Shown: positions 1-9,745 of the stretch, one piece after another | Layout: the number at the start of each line of letters is the position of its first letter | How positions within the stretch are numbered: position 1 is the first letter of the stretch | NCBI RefSeq assembly: GCF_040822085.1 | Contig: NZ_CP162006.1 | Location: forward strand, 4,092,001 to 4,156,000 | DNA length: 64,000 nucleotides | Direction of reading: 5' to 3' | Source of the DNA: Rhodoferax sp. WC2427 | Lineage (GTDB): Bacteria; Pseudomonadota; Gammaproteobacteria; Burkholderiales; Burkholderiaceae_C | The notes under the pieces: model-generated | What the model was told of the DNA's origin: nothing | The model's database searches: none | Seen by the model: only the letters and a program-made list of their open reading frames with translations | Program-made: the position numbers and the translations under genes

Positions 1-1375
1 CTGCGAAACGGGGTTTGTAGTGGTCTTCGATGGCATCGGCCACGTCCACGCCCAGGCCGTCGTTGAGCGCGTAGTAGCGGCCCATGGTGCCTTGCAGCTC
101 GGGGAATTCACCCACCATGTCGGTGACCAGATCGGTCTTGGCCAGCAGCGCGGCCTGGTCGGCCTGCAGGGCCAGCGCCTCGCCGCCGAGTTGCAGGGCG
201 ATGGCTTTGGCAATGGCACGCACGCGCACCACGCGTTCGCCCTGCGAGCCCAGCTGGTTGTGGTAGACCACCTTGTCCAGCCCCGCCACGCGGGACTCCA
301 GCGTCTTCTTGCGGTCCTGGTCGAAGAAAAACTTCGCATCGGCCAGGCGCGGGCGCACCACGCGTTCGTTGCCGCCGATGACCTGGCTGGGATCGGCCGG
401 GCTGATGTTGCTGACGATCAGGAACTGGTGGGTCAGCTTGCCCGCCGCGTCCAGCAGCGGGAAGTACTTCTGGTTGGCCTTCATGGTCAGGATCAGGCAT
501 TCCTGCGGCACGCCGAGGAATTCTTCTTCGAAGCTGCAGACCAGCACATTGGGGCGCTCGACCAGGGCGGTCACTTCGTCCAGCAGCGCTTCATCTTCGA
601 TAGCACGCACGCCATTGCCAATCAGCGCAGCAGCCGCATTCAGCTGGCGCACGATGTCGGCCCGGCGGTCGGCAAAGCTGGCAATCACCGCGCCGTCGCG
701 GGCCAGGGTTTCGGCGTAGCTGTCGGCATCTTTGAGCACCACAGGATCGACACTGGCTTCAAAGCGGTGGCCGTGGGTGGTGTTGCCAGACTGCAGGCCC
801 AGGGCTTCCACGGGCACGATGTCGCTGCCATGCAACGCCACCAGGCCATGCGCGGGGCGCACAAAGCTGACGCTGGTCCAGCCGGGCTGGGCGCAGCCGC
901 TGGCCAGCTGGTAGGTCATCACTTTCGGGATGGGCAGCTTGGCGATGGCTTCCAGCAGGGCTTTCTGCAGGCCTTCCTGCAGGCGGGCACCGGCCACGGT
1001 GCGCTCAAAAAACAGGGCTTCGGCCTTGCCGTCCAGGGCGCGCTTCAAACCGGCAACGGCTTCTGGCCCGGCACCCAGGGCCTGCAGCTTTTTCAGCAGC
1101 GCGGGCGTGGGCTGGCCATCGGCGCTCAGGCCCACGGCCACGGGCATCAGCTTGGCAGACACGGCCTTGTCGGCGGCAAAGGGGGCCACTGCAGTGATGT
1201 GCGCGGCCAGGCGGCGGGGCGAGGCGAAGGCGGTGAGCTGCGACTCGACGCTGGCCAGGCCCTGGGCCTTGAGTTGCTCCAGCAGTACGGCGGCAAACGC
1301 GTCGCCCAGTTTCTTGAGGGCCTTGGGTGGCAGCTCTTCAACGAACAGCTCCACCAGTAAATTTTGAACGCTCAT
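1..1375 (-). CDS. glyS: Glycyl-tRNA synthetase beta subunit (3' end cut off by window)
   Basis: Beta subunit of the heterotetrameric (alpha2beta2) bacterial glycyl-tRNA synthetase, which charges tRNA-Gly in the cytoplasm. The N-terminal 458 residues are visible. They begin MSVQNLLVELFVEELPPKAL, the typical GlyS opening, and include the conserved stretch EEEFLGVPQECLILTMKANQ and NISPADPSQVIGGNERVVRP. The full protein is normally about 690-720 residues, so roughly the last third lies outside the window. The ATG at 1375-1373 follows the glyQ stop by 12 bases on the same strand, the standard glyQ-glyS order. Several long frames on the opposite strand here are shadows of this high-GC gene. Confidence 0.97.
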   Translation of the reverse strand, partial: MSVQNLLVELFVEELPPKALKKLGDAFAAVLLEQLKAQGLASVESQLTAFASPRRLAAHITAVAPFAADKAVSAKLMPVAVGLSADGQPTPALLKKLQALGAGPEAVAGLKRALDGKAEALFFERTVAGARLQEGLQKALLEAIAKLPIPKVMTYQLASGCAQPGWTSVSFVRPAHGLVALHGSDIVPVEALGLQSGNTTHGHRFEASVDPVVLKDADSYAETLARDGAVIASFADRRADIVRQLNAAAALIGNGVRAIEDEALLDEVTALVERPNVLVCSFEEEFLGVPQECLILTMKANQKYFPLLDAAGKLTHQFLIVSNISPADPSQVIGGNERVVRPRLADAKFFFDQDRKKTLESRVAGLDKVVYHNQLGSQGERVVRVRAIAKAIALQLGGEALALQADQAALLAKTDLVTDMVGEFPELQGTMGRYYALNDGLGVDVADAIEDHYKPRFA

Positions 1376-1387
1376 AGGTACTGACAT

Positions 1388-2305
1388 TTAAGCGGCTTTC
1401 TTTTCAATCTGGGCCAGGACTTCGGCGGCCCAGTCTTTGGGGGCCATCGGAAAGCCCAGGCGGGCGCGGCTATCCAGGTAGCTTTGCGCCACGCTGCGGG
1501 CCAGGTTGCGGATGCGGCCCATGTAGGCGGCGCGCTCGGTCACGCTGATGGCACCGCGGGCGTCCAGCAGGTTGAAGCTGTGCGCGGCTTTGAGCACCTG
1601 CTCGTAGGCGGGCAGCGCCAGGCTCTCGGTCACCAGGTGCTTGGCCTGCTTTTCGTGGGCGGTGAAGGCGGTGAACAGGAAGTCGGTGTCGCTGTGCTCG
1701 AAGTTGTAGGTGGATTGCTCCACCTCGTTCTGCTTGTACACGTCGCCATAGCTCAAACCGTCGGTCCAGACCAGGTTGTAGACGTTGTCCACGCCCTGCA
1801 GGTACATGGCCAGGCGCTCCAGGCCGTAGGTGATTTCGCCGGTGGCGGGCTTGCAGTCGATGCCGCCGACCTGCTGGAAGTAGGTGAACTGCGTGACTTC
1901 CATGCCGTTGAGCCAGACTTCCCAGCCCAGGCCCCAGGCACCCAGGGTGGGGTTTTCCCAGTCGTCTTCGACGAAGCGGATGTCGTTCTTTTTGAGGTCA
2001 AAGCCCAGCGCTTCGAGCGAGCCCAGGTACAGCTCCAGGATGTTGGCCGGGGCGGGCTTCAAGACCACCTGGTACTGGTAGTAGTGCTGCAGGCGGTTGG
2101 GGTTCTCGCCGTAGCGGCCATCCTTGGGGCGGCGGCTGGGCTGCACGTAGGCGGCTTTCCAGGGCTCCGGGCCGATTGCTCGCAAAAATGTAGCGGTATG
2201 CGACGTACCCGCGCCCACTTCCATATCGTAGGGCTGCAACAGCGCGCAGCCTTGATCAGCCCAGTAGGACTGCAGTGTCAAAATAATTTGCTGGAATGTC
2301 TTCAT
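1388..2305 (-). CDS. glyQ: Glycyl-tRNA synthetase alpha subunit
   Basis: Catalytic class II subunit of the alpha2beta2 glycyl-tRNA synthetase, 305 residues, the usual family length. It starts [20 protein letters not shown] and contains the strongly conserved [19 protein letters not shown] and [20 protein letters not shown] blocks (ATP and class II motif region). The ATG at 2305 fits the family start. An in-frame TTG twelve bases upstream (2317) would add MQTS but has no better ribosome site. Gene order glyQ then glyS suggests co-transcription and co-translation of the two subunits. Confidence 0.98.
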   Translation of the reverse strand: MKTFQQIILTLQSYWADQGCALLQPYDMEVGAGTSHTATFLRAIGPEPWKAAYVQPSRRPKDGRYGENPNRLQHYYQYQVVLKPAPANILELYLGSLEALGFDLKKNDIRFVEDDWENPTLGAWGLGWEVWLNGMEVTQFTYFQQVGGIDCKPATGEITYGLERLAMYLQGVDNVYNLVWTDGLSYGDVYKQNEVEQSTYNFEHSDTDFLFTAFTAHEKQAKHLVTESLALPAYEQVLKAAHSFNLLDARGAISVTERAAYMGRIRNLARSVAQSYLDSRARLGFPMAPKDWAAEVLAQIEKKAA

Positions 2306-2451
2306 GGAGGTCTGCAAAGGGGGATCGCCGGGGGCGGCAATTTAACCTTTGATTTTACGGGGCTGTGGAATATGTCACGTAATACCGCCAGGCACGCCCA
2401 TTGTGTGGCTCGCACTCGTTACATTCACACAGGTTGCGCAGAGGAAAAACA

Positions 2452-2682
2452 ATGGACTTGGAACAAGCAGGCAGCAATTTCAGTTGGTTTATGGCGTACC
2501 TGATCGCCAGCATCTTGCTGATCATGGGTGTGGCGGCGGGGCTCATGCTGTGGCAGTACCGCAAGCAAAAACGCGAGCGGCGAACGACGGCGCGCATGGC
2601 CCGGGCCCGCGCACGGGCTTGGCGCGATGGCAAGCCCACCCCCTCCCAGCAAGCCAAACTTGAGCATAAAAAAGGCGCCTAG
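2452..2682 (+). CDS. Small single-pass membrane protein of unknown function
   Basis: A 76-residue protein I do not recognise. The ATG is preceded by GAGGAAAA at a good distance (2441-2448). One hydrophobic segment (about residues 12-33, FMAYLIASILLIMGVAAGLM) is followed by a very basic tail (RKQKRERRTTARMARARARAW), so an N-out/C-in inner-membrane anchor is likely. It is divergent from glyQ. Its stop codon TAG at 2680-2682 lies inside a copy of the dispersed repeat. Codon use matches its neighbours. No function can be assigned from sequence alone. Confidence 0.7.
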   Translation: MDLEQAGSNFSWFMAYLIASILLIMGVAAGLMLWQYRKQKRERRTTARMARARARAWRDGKPTPSQQAKLEHKKGA

Positions 2683-2722
2683 CGCTTATTCCATCAGCAC
2701 GACAAGCTCCTCATTCAATAGC
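2672..2722. repeat. Dispersed Comamonadaceae-type intergenic repeat, copy A
   Basis: Contains the core agcgcttattccat and ends tcaatagc, like other copies near 13.6, 14.5, 19.7, 38.3 and 49.6 kb. It supplies the stop codon of the upstream small gene. A second copy follows 100 bases later in the same convergent intergenic space. Confidence 0.75.
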
Positions 2723-2820
2723 AAAACCCACCCACGAACAGAAGCATGGCGCTGCGGCGCCACCACCACCGGCCCAGGGCCCACCGCTTGCCAGGTGGTG
2801 CGAGGGGGTGGGGCTAAAGC

Positions 2821-2870
2821 AAAAAGAGCTGCTAGCGCTTATATAACAAGCACGAACAGCTCTTTTTTTT
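2821..2870. terminator. Repeat copy B forming a bidirectional terminator-like hairpin
   Basis: AAAAAGAGCTG (2821-2831) pairs with CAGCTCTTTTT (2857-2867). An inner GCGCTT/AAGC arm and T-runs on both strands complete the structure. It sits between the convergent small membrane protein gene and the asparaginase gene, where a two-way terminator is expected. The inner core is the same dispersed repeat seen elsewhere. Confidence 0.75.
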
Positions 2871-2939
2871 ATAGCGAACAGTCCCTCAGCCAGACGTGTG
2901 CCCTGCCAGGACACCCGTGCAATGGGAGCCTGGGGGTGT

Positions 2940-4028
<1,089 letters not shown>

Positions 4029-4047
4029 TCAGGTGAAAGGGTTATGA

Positions 4048-4075
4048 CAAAAAGCACCTCGTTTTCGAGGTGCCT
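4048..4075 (-). terminator. Rho-independent terminator after the flavin monooxygenase gene
   Basis: On the minus strand, stem GCACCTCG, loop AAAA, stem CGAGGTGC (4054-4073), followed by TTTTT (4049-4053). It lies 110 bases downstream of the monooxygenase stop and upstream of the asparaginase start, separating the two transcripts. Confidence 0.85.
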
Positions 4076-4183
4076 GATGGTAGCGATGGGCACCAGAATT
4101 GGGTATGCAAGTCCCATGCCTTGTGCGTATAACCCCGTCACACTTCGGTCATAAGCTTATGTTGCGCACCGCTACCGCCCGTT

Positions 4184-5986
4184 TTACTTGAGGTGGTGCA
4201 CCGGCCCCATGCCGTACACAGGGGTGGGAATACCCTCCATGCGCGCCTTCAGCTGCAGCGCCAAAAACTCCGAGTAGTGCCGCGACTGGTGCATGTTGCC
4301 GCCGTGGAACCACATCTGCGGCTGCGCCGTGGGCTTCCACATATTGCGCAGCTCGCCCTCCCACGGACCCGGGTCCTTGGTGGTGCCAGAGCCCAGCCCC
4401 CAGCACTTGCCGACCCGGTCGGCCACTTCCTGCGACACCAGCTTGGCAACCCAGCCGTTCATCGAACCGTAGCCGGTGGCGTAAACCACCAGGTCGGCGG
4501 GCAGCTCGGAGCCGTCGGTAAAGCTGACCGAATGCGCATTCAGCCGCTCGATGTTGACCCCGCTCTTGAGCTTGATGCGGCCATCGGCCACCAGCTCCGA
4601 CGCGCCCACGTCGATGTAGTAGCCCGAGCCGCGCCGCAGGTACTTCATGAACAGGCCCGAGCCGTCTTCGCCGAAGTCGAGCAGAAAGCCCGCGCGCTCC
4701 AGCCGGGCGTAGAAGTCGGCATCGCGCTGCTTCATCGCGTCGTACACCGGGATGTGGAAGGTGTGCATGATCTTGTAGGGCACCGAGGCGAAGGTCAGGT
4801 CGGCCTGGTTGGTGGTCACGCCCTTGGCAATCGCTTCCTCGGAGTACAGCCCGCCCAGGGCCAGCTCCATCAGCGAGTCCGACCGGGCGATGTGGGTGCT
4901 GGAGCGCTGCACCATGGTCACGTCGGCGCCGTTCTCCCACAGGTCGGCGCAGATGTCGTGGGCCGAGTTGTTGGAGCCCAGCACCACCACCTTCTTGCCC
5001 GCATACGCCTCGCCACCCGGGTGCTGGCTGGAGTGGTGTTGCACGCCCTGAAACGTCTCTGCGCCGGCCACCTTGGGCACATTGGCAAAGCCGGACACGC
5101 CCAGCGCAAACACCAGCTGTTGGGGCCGTAGCACCACCGGTTGACCGTTGCGCAGCACGTGCACGGTCCACTCCTGGGCGGCTTCGTCGAACTGCGCGCT
5201 CTGGCACTCGGTGGAGCTCCAGTAGTTCAATTCCATCACCTTGGTGTACATCTCCAGCCAGTCGCCCACCTTGTCCTTGGGGGTAAACACCGGCCAGTCG
5301 TCGGGAAACGGCAGGTAGGGCATGTGGTCGTACCAGACCGGGTCGTGCAGGCACAGCGACTTGTAGCGGTTGCGCCAGGAATCCCCGGCACGCGGGTTCT
5401 TCTCAATAATCAGCGTGGGCACGCCCAGCCGCTTGAGCCGCGCCCCCAGGCCGATGCCGCCCTGCCCGCCGCCGATGATGACCACGTAGGGCTGCTCGGT
5501 GCTGCCCAGTGCCGCCTCCTGCTGCGTCTTGCGTTCCAGCCAGTTCTGGCGGTTTTTCTGCGCGCCGTGCTCCGCGCCCTTGATGCGGCGTGGCCCCTTT
5601 TTCTCTTCGAAGCCCTTGAGCTCGGTCATGGTGGTCAGCAGCGTCCAGCACAGGCCGTTCTTCAAACGGATCTGGCCGCGCCCGCGCGCCACCGCGGTCT
5701 CGAAGGTGAACCAGGCCTCGGTCAGGTCGCCGGTGGCGCTGGCCTCGCCCTCGACCTGCCAGTGGCCGGGCTGCACACGGGCCAGCGTGCTGTCCAGCAG
5801 GTCGCGGATCTGGTCGCGGCCCTCCACGGTTTTGATGTTCCAGGTGAAGGCGACCAGGTCGCGCCAATAGCTCTCGGGCGCGAACAGGGCCAGCGCGCCG
5901 TCCACGTCATGCGCCGTGAGCGCCGCGCCAAAGCGGTCCAGCCAGGCTTGCACCTGCTGGTGGGGGGAATGCACAGAATCGGTCAT
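4184..5986 (-). CDS. Flavin-containing monooxygenase with N-terminal NTF2-like (SnoaL) domain
   Basis: Predicted cytoplasmic FAD/NADPH-dependent monooxygenase, 600 residues. Residues about 15-130 form an NTF2/SnoaL-like domain (LDRFGAALTAHDVDGALALF, then YWRDLVAFTWNIKT). The FAD Rossmann motif is IIGGGQGGIGLGARL (about 170-184), a second nucleotide-binding motif is VVVLGSNNSAHD, and between them lies an FMO-type FQGVQHHSS signature. The natural substrate is unknown; class B flavin monooxygenases do Baeyer-Villiger or heteroatom oxidations. The start at 5986 has GGAGA at proper spacing. The gene is preceded on the same strand by a sigma-54 activator gene, with a matching -24/-12 promoter and dyad sites between them, so effector-induced transcription is likely. 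A strong terminator follows. Confidence 0.88.
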   Translation of the reverse strand: MTDSVHSPHQQVQAWLDRFGAALTAHDVDGALALFAPESYWRDLVAFTWNIKTVEGRDQIRDLLDSTLARVQPGHWQVEGEASATGDLTEAWFTFETAVARGRGQIRLKNGLCWTLLTTMTELKGFEEKKGPRRIKGAEHGAQKNRQNWLERKTQQEAALGSTEQPYVVIIGGGQGGIGLGARLKRLGVPTLIIEKNPRAGDSWRNRYKSLCLHDPVWYDHMPYLPFPDDWPVFTPKDKVGDWLEMYTKVMELNYWSSTECQSAQFDEAAQEWTVHVLRNGQPVVLRPQQLVFALGVSGFANVPKVAGAETFQGVQHHSSQHPGGEAYAGKKVVVLGSNNSAHDICADLWENGADVTMVQRSSTHIARSDSLMELALGGLYSEEAIAKGVTTNQADLTFASVPYKIMHTFHIPVYDAMKQRDADFYARLERAGFLLDFGEDGSGLFMKYLRRGSGYYIDVGASELVADGRIKLKSGVNIERLNAHSVSFTDGSELPADLVVYATGYGSMNGWVAKLVSQEVADRVGKCWGLGSGTTKDPGPWEGELRNMWKPTAQPQMWFHGGNMHQSRHYSEFLALQLKARMEGIPTPVYGMGPVHHLK

Positions 5987-6047
5987 ACAGCTTGTCTCCG
6001 TTATCGTTGGGTAGTTCGTCACCGGGTCGCCCCGGCAGGCTCTTACC

Positions 6048-6062
6048 GCAAACGCCGTGCCC
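6048..6062 (-). promoter_or_regulatory. Sigma-54 (-24/-12) promoter of the flavin monooxygenase gene
   Basis: On the minus strand the sequence reads GGGCACGGCGTTTGC, matching the consensus TGGCACG-N4-TTGC in all core positions, with GG and GC exactly 10 bases apart (GG at 6060-6061, GC at 6048-6049). The predicted start is near 6036, about 50 bases upstream of the ATG. The upstream gene encodes a sigma-54-dependent activator, which supports the assignment. Confidence 0.8.
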
Positions 6063-6150
6063 GCGGGCACTGCCGCTGCCCACAGAATGCAAGCTGTTGA
6101 TCCTATTCACTATTTTCCGCACGCACGGGTCAAGGGCCGCCCCGTGCGGG

Positions 6151-6197
6151 TGTCACACCGTGACAGTTGCCACAGGCCGCTGCGTGACAGCTGTCAC
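6151..6197. promoter_or_regulatory. Two dyad sites, probable upstream activator sequence for the sigma-54 activator
   Basis: TGTCAC-ACC-GTGACA (6151-6165) and GTGACA-GC-TGTCAC (6184-6197) are built from the same half-site. Their centres are about 32 bases apart, close to three helical turns, and lie 90-150 bases upstream of the sigma-54 promoter, the normal place for enhancer-binding protein sites. The second dyad overlaps the stop codon of the activator gene. Confidence 0.7.
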
Positions 6198-8137
6198 ACC
6201 GGCGGCGGCCCCTCACCCCCATGGTTGGGCGAGGTGATGCCCCAGCGCTGCATGCGCCGATACACCGTCATGCGCGACACCTGGAGCTGGCGGGCCACGG
6301 CCGTCACGTTCCAGCCCGCGGCGCGCAGTTGGCGGGCCAGCGCAGCCGCATCCCCATCGCCCACCGGGGGTGCCAGCGCGGTGTGCGGGCCGGGCATGCC
6401 GCCCAGCCGGTCGGGCAGATCGGCCAGGGTGATGCGGCCCTGGCGGCACACGCTGCGGGCGTACTCGACCACGTTGTGCAGCTCGCGCAGATTGCCCGGC
6501 CAGCGGTAGGCCAGCAGCCAGGCCCGCGCATCGGGGGCCAGCACGGGCACCTCGGCACCGTCGGCAGCCGTTTGCAGCATATGGTCCAGCATCCAGCCCA
6601 GGTCCTGCCGCTCGCGCAGCGCGGGCAGGCGGATGTGTGCGCCGTTCAACCGGTAGTACAGGTCGTCGCGAAACCGCCCTTCCCGCACCAGCACTTCCAG
6701 GTCGCAGTGGGTGGCGGCGATGACGCGCAGGTTCACCGGCACCGGCCGCGTGGCACCGATAGGCAGCACCTCGCGCTCGGACAGCACGCGCAGCAGCCGC
6801 GCCTGCAGCAGCCGCGGCATGTCGCCAATCTCGTCCAGAAACAGGGTGCCGCCATCGGCCTCCTGGATCAGCCCGCGCTTGGCCTTGCTGCCCGCGCCAG
6901 TGAAGCTACCCGGCAGGTGGCCAAACAGCTCGCTCTCGATCAGGTTCTCGGGGATCGCCGCGCAATTCACCGCCACAAACGGGCGGCTGCGCCGCGCGCT
7001 GCTGGCGTGCAAGGCCTTGGCCAGCACCTCTTTGCCGGTGCCGGTCTCGCCGGTGAGCAGCATGCTGACGGGAGAGTTCAGCAGGCGGGCGGCGCGCTCG
7101 ATCTGCCGGTCCAGCGCCGCGTCGCCGCCCGACAAACGGGCCAGGGGCGCAGGCAGCGGGTTCTCTGCTGGCGTGTGCGGCACGCTGGGCCAGCGGGTGG
7201 GCGGCGGCGTGGCCAGCAAAAAAAGCAGGCGGGCACTGCCCGCCAGCGCTACGGCGCGCTGGTCGGTGGGATGGCCCTGCACAAAGCGGCCCAGGTCGTT
7301 GAAATCCAGGTGGAAAATGCGGTCCAGGCGCTGGCCCAGCACCGGGGCGGTGTGCAGCGGCTCCAGCAGCAGCTGGGCGCGCCGGTTGTGGCCGATGATG
7401 CGACCGCCCGCGTCCAGGGCCAGCAGGTATTCGGGGTTGGCATCCAGAAACTGCGGGGCCGCACTCAACCGCAAGATCCAGTCATGCCTAAAGCGCTGCA
7501 GAAAACTGGCGTTCTCTACATGTTGGGCATACACCTTCACCAGTTGCAGCGCCAGGTGCTGGCTGTCCTTGGGCAGGGGCGAGCGCAGCGCCGAAATGTC
7601 CAGCACGGCGGTCAGTTGGCCCAGCGCATCAAATACCGGCGCGGTGGTGCAGGTCAGCGGGATATGGGTGGCATCGAAATGGTCGCCCTGGTGCACGGTC
7701 AGGGCTTCGCCGGTGCTGATGCAGGTGCCCACACCGCAGGTACCGGCCACCGACTCACTCCAGTCTGCGCCCAGGCACAGCCCGGCTTTGCGCATGGGCT
7801 GGTCGTACTGCAGGTCGCCAATGAAATCCACGGTGATGCCGCGCGCGTCGGTCAACAGCACCACATAGCCCATGCCAGCCACCTGCTGGTAGAGCGTTTC
7901 CATGCCGTGGCGGGCAATCTGCAAAAACGCCTCCATCTGGTCCTGCCGCTCCCGCAGCCGCGCGTGCGGCAGGATGATGGCTTCCTGCATGCGGGTGGGG
8001 TCGAGCTGGTGCTGCTGCACGCAGCGCGTCCACGAGTTGCGGATGATGCTGTCGTGCCCCTCGGTGCCGACCATGGCGTGGCCGCCGCTGGACAGGCGCA
8101 TGACCTGGGCGATGTGCTGCTGCTGGGAAGAATGCAT
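6194..8137 (-). CDS. AcoR-like sigma-54-dependent transcriptional activator (GAF-PAS-AAA+-Fis HTH)
   Basis: Bacterial enhancer-binding protein of 647 residues. The N-terminal part (about 60-200) is a GAF-like sensory domain (TVDFIGDLQYDQPMRKAGLC, then VGTCISTGEAL). A PAS-like segment follows (NPEYLLALDAGGRIIGHNRR). The AAA+ core has Walker A GETGTGKE, the sigma-54 contact loop as GSFTGAGS (GAFTGA with Ala to Ser), and Walker B GGTLFLDEIGDMP. The C-terminal Fis-type helix-turn-helix is NVTAVARQLQVSRMTVYRRM. This domain order is that of AcoR/MimR-type regulators, which sense small organic inducers. The ATG at 8137 is preceded by AGGAGA. The gene lies directly upstream of the flavin monooxygenase and its sigma-54 promoter, its most likely target. 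Confidence 0.92.
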   Translation of the reverse strand: MHSSQQQHIAQVMRLSSGGHAMVGTEGHDSIIRNSWTRCVQQHQLDPTRMQEAIILPHARLRERQDQMEAFLQIARHGMETLYQQVAGMGYVVLLTDARGITVDFIGDLQYDQPMRKAGLCLGADWSESVAGTCGVGTCISTGEALTVHQGDHFDATHIPLTCTTAPVFDALGQLTAVLDISALRSPLPKDSQHLALQLVKVYAQHVENASFLQRFRHDWILRLSAAPQFLDANPEYLLALDAGGRIIGHNRRAQLLLEPLHTAPVLGQRLDRIFHLDFNDLGRFVQGHPTDQRAVALAGSARLLFLLATPPPTRWPSVPHTPAENPLPAPLARLSGGDAALDRQIERAARLLNSPVSMLLTGETGTGKEVLAKALHASSARRSRPFVAVNCAAIPENLIESELFGHLPGSFTGAGSKAKRGLIQEADGGTLFLDEIGDMPRLLQARLLRVLSEREVLPIGATRPVPVNLRVIAATHCDLEVLVREGRFRDDLYYRLNGAHIRLPALRERQDLGWMLDHMLQTAADGAEVPVLAPDARAWLLAYRWPGNLRELHNVVEYARSVCRQGRITLADLPDRLGGMPGPHTALAPPVGDGDAAALARQLRAAGWNVTAVARQLQVSRMTVYRRMQRWGITSPNHGGEGPPPV

Positions 8138-8200
8138 GGACTTGTCTCCTGTGCAGCCGTCCACCGCCGGTGGAAGCCGGGCCTCTGCGGGCCAGAAGCA

Positions 8201-9745
8201 CTATAGCCTGCGCGCCCTGCGTGCGCCCATCCACGCCAGCGCCCACGCCAGCAGCCCCAGCCCCCACAGCGGCCACAGCCCCATGCGGGCCACCCACCAA
8301 GCGTAGGGGGTGATGCGCCAGCCACTGGTGGCATTCAGCCCCCGGCCCTGCACCTCGCCCACCAGCACATCGCGCGTCAGCCGGGGTAGCGCCTGCACCA
8401 CGCGGCCCCGGTGGTCGATGATGGCGGTGGCGCCGGTGTTGGTGGCGCGCAGCATGGGCCGCTCGAATTCCAGCGTGCGCATGCGCGAGATGCCCAAGTG
8501 CTGGTCAATCGCCAGCGAGTCGCCAAACCAGCCGATGTTGCTGATGTTGACAAAGATGGTCGGGGCCTGCGCCGGGTCGATGAAGCGTGCGCCCAGCTCC
8601 TCGCCAAACAAATCTTCGTAGCAGATATTCGGCGCCAGGCGCTGGCCCGCCACCACCAGCGACGGCTGGCCCACCGCGCCGCGGTTGAAGTCGCCCAGCG
8701 GGATGTGCATCATCTCGGTGAACCACTTGAACAGCGGCGGAATGAACTCGCCAAACGGCACCAGGTGGTGCTTGGCGTAGGTGTAAGGCTGGGGGCTGCC
8801 GGGTTGCAGGCCAACCACGGCGTTCAGGTAACCTTCTTGGGCGTTGCCCAGCGGCACGCCGACCAGGGCGGTTTGTTCGCCGCTGGCAAAGCGCTGCAAC
8901 AGGCCCGGCCAGTATCCTGCGGGCAGCTGCTGCGGCAGCATGGGAAGGGCGGTCTCGGGGGCCACCACCAGCACAGTCTTGGCCTGGGCCAGCTGCTCGC
9001 CATACCAGTTCAACGCCACGGGTACACCGGCACCCAGCTCAAACTTTTCGTCCTGCGGGATATTGCCCTGCAGCAGCGTGACAGCCAGGCGGGCCGCCGG
9101 GTCGTTGGGCGGCTGCACTACCGAGTCGGCCGTGGCCACCAGCAGCGCCACCAGCGCCAGCACCCGCCACTGGCGCAGCACCACGCACGCCGCCACCAAC
9201 GAAGCCACCCAGCCCACGCCGTACACGCCCACGTACGGGGCCAGCAGCGCCAGCCCATCGAGCTGGGCATAGCCGCCCGCCCCCCAGGGGAAGCCGGTCA
9301 GCCACTGCCCGCGTGCCAGTTCGGCCAGCAACCAGGAAAATGCAAAAACAATAGCACGCCACGCCCTATTGGTGGGCGCCAAGGCCTTAAAACACCCACA
9401 TGCCAGTGCATAGACCATAGCCAACGCTGCGGCCAGCCCGGCCACCGCCATCACGGCCAAAGGGGCTGGCAAACCGCCGTAGGTGTGCATGGAAATGAAC
9501 AGCCACCAGAAGGTGCCGCCCAGCCAGGCCCAGGCAAACAGCCCGCCCAGCAGGGCCGCATGCCGGGGCGAAGCGGCGCGTTCCACCAGCCAGTACAGGC
9601 CACCCATGGACAGCAGTTGCAGCCACCACAGCGGCTGGCCGTTCCAGGGGTTGGCAATCGACAGGGCCTGCGCGCCGCCGAACACTGCTGCCAGCAAGAG
9701 GCCTCCCAGCCCGGTGGGGCGGGGGCTGCGGAACAGGCCGCGCAT
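8201..9745 (-). CDS. lnt: Apolipoprotein N-acyltransferase
   Basis: Inner-membrane enzyme that adds the third acyl chain to the N-terminal cysteine of lipoproteins, 514 residues. An N-terminal multi-span membrane part is followed by a periplasmic nitrilase-fold domain. The Glu-Lys-Cys triad is visible in VVAPETALPML, YAKHHLVPFGEFIP and NICYEDLF, and the conserved ELARGQWLTGFPWG stretch is present. The ATG at 9745 overlaps the stop of corC (TGATG), so translation is probably coupled. The corC-lnt order is common in proteobacteria. Residues about 118-136 (CFKALAPTNRAWRAIVFAF) are encoded by an in-frame copy of the dispersed repeat and form a loop between membrane spans. The C-terminus returns to the membrane. 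Confidence 0.96.
   Translation of the reverse strand: MRGLFRSPRPTGLGGLLLAAVFGGAQALSIANPWNGQPLWWLQLLSMGGLYWLVERAASPRHAALLGGLFAWAWLGGTFWWLFISMHTYGGLPAPLAVMAVAGLAAALAMVYALACGCFKALAPTNRAWRAIVFAFSWLLAELARGQWLTGFPWGAGGYAQLDGLALLAPYVGVYGVGWVASLVAACVVLRQWRVLALVALLVATADSVVQPPNDPAARLAVTLLQGNIPQDEKFELGAGVPVALNWYGEQLAQAKTVLVVAPETALPMLPQQLPAGYWPGLLQRFASGEQTALVGVPLGNAQEGYLNAVVGLQPGSPQPYTYAKHHLVPFGEFIPPLFKWFTEMMHIPLGDFNRGAVGQPSLVVAGQRLAPNICYEDLFGEELGARFIDPAQAPTIFVNISNIGWFGDSLAIDQHLGISRMRTLEFERPMLRATNTGATAIIDHRGRVVQALPRLTRDVLVGEVQGRGLNATSGWRITPYAWWVARMGLWPLWGLGLLAWALAWMGARRARRL
9342..9394. repeat. Dispersed repeat copy captured in frame inside lnt
   Basis: The plus strand reads caaaaacaatagcacgcc, then ccctattggtgggcgccaaggccttaaaa. 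This matches the repeat order (AT-rich ATAGC end, GCGC-TTATT-GCGC core, GGCCTTAAAA end) with no stop in the lnt frame. It encodes a poorly conserved inter-helix loop. Confidence 0.75.

Noticed and set aside
2306-2317. TTG start of glyQ at 2317 adding MQTS
   Set aside because: Family members start at MxTF; no ribosome site favours the TTG, and an ATG is available at 2305.
6085-6102. Second possible sigma-54 element near the FMO gene (ggatcaacagcttgc on the minus strand)
   Set aside because: The GG and GC are 11 rather than 10 bases apart; the element at 6048-6062 has exact spacing and core.
6221-8206. Long open frame (661 codons) on the plus strand, antisense to the AcoR-like activator
   Set aside because: Translation is low-complexity (Gln, His, Gly, Ala-rich) with no known motif, while the opposite strand encodes a clear multi-domain regulator. 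It is a high-GC shadow.
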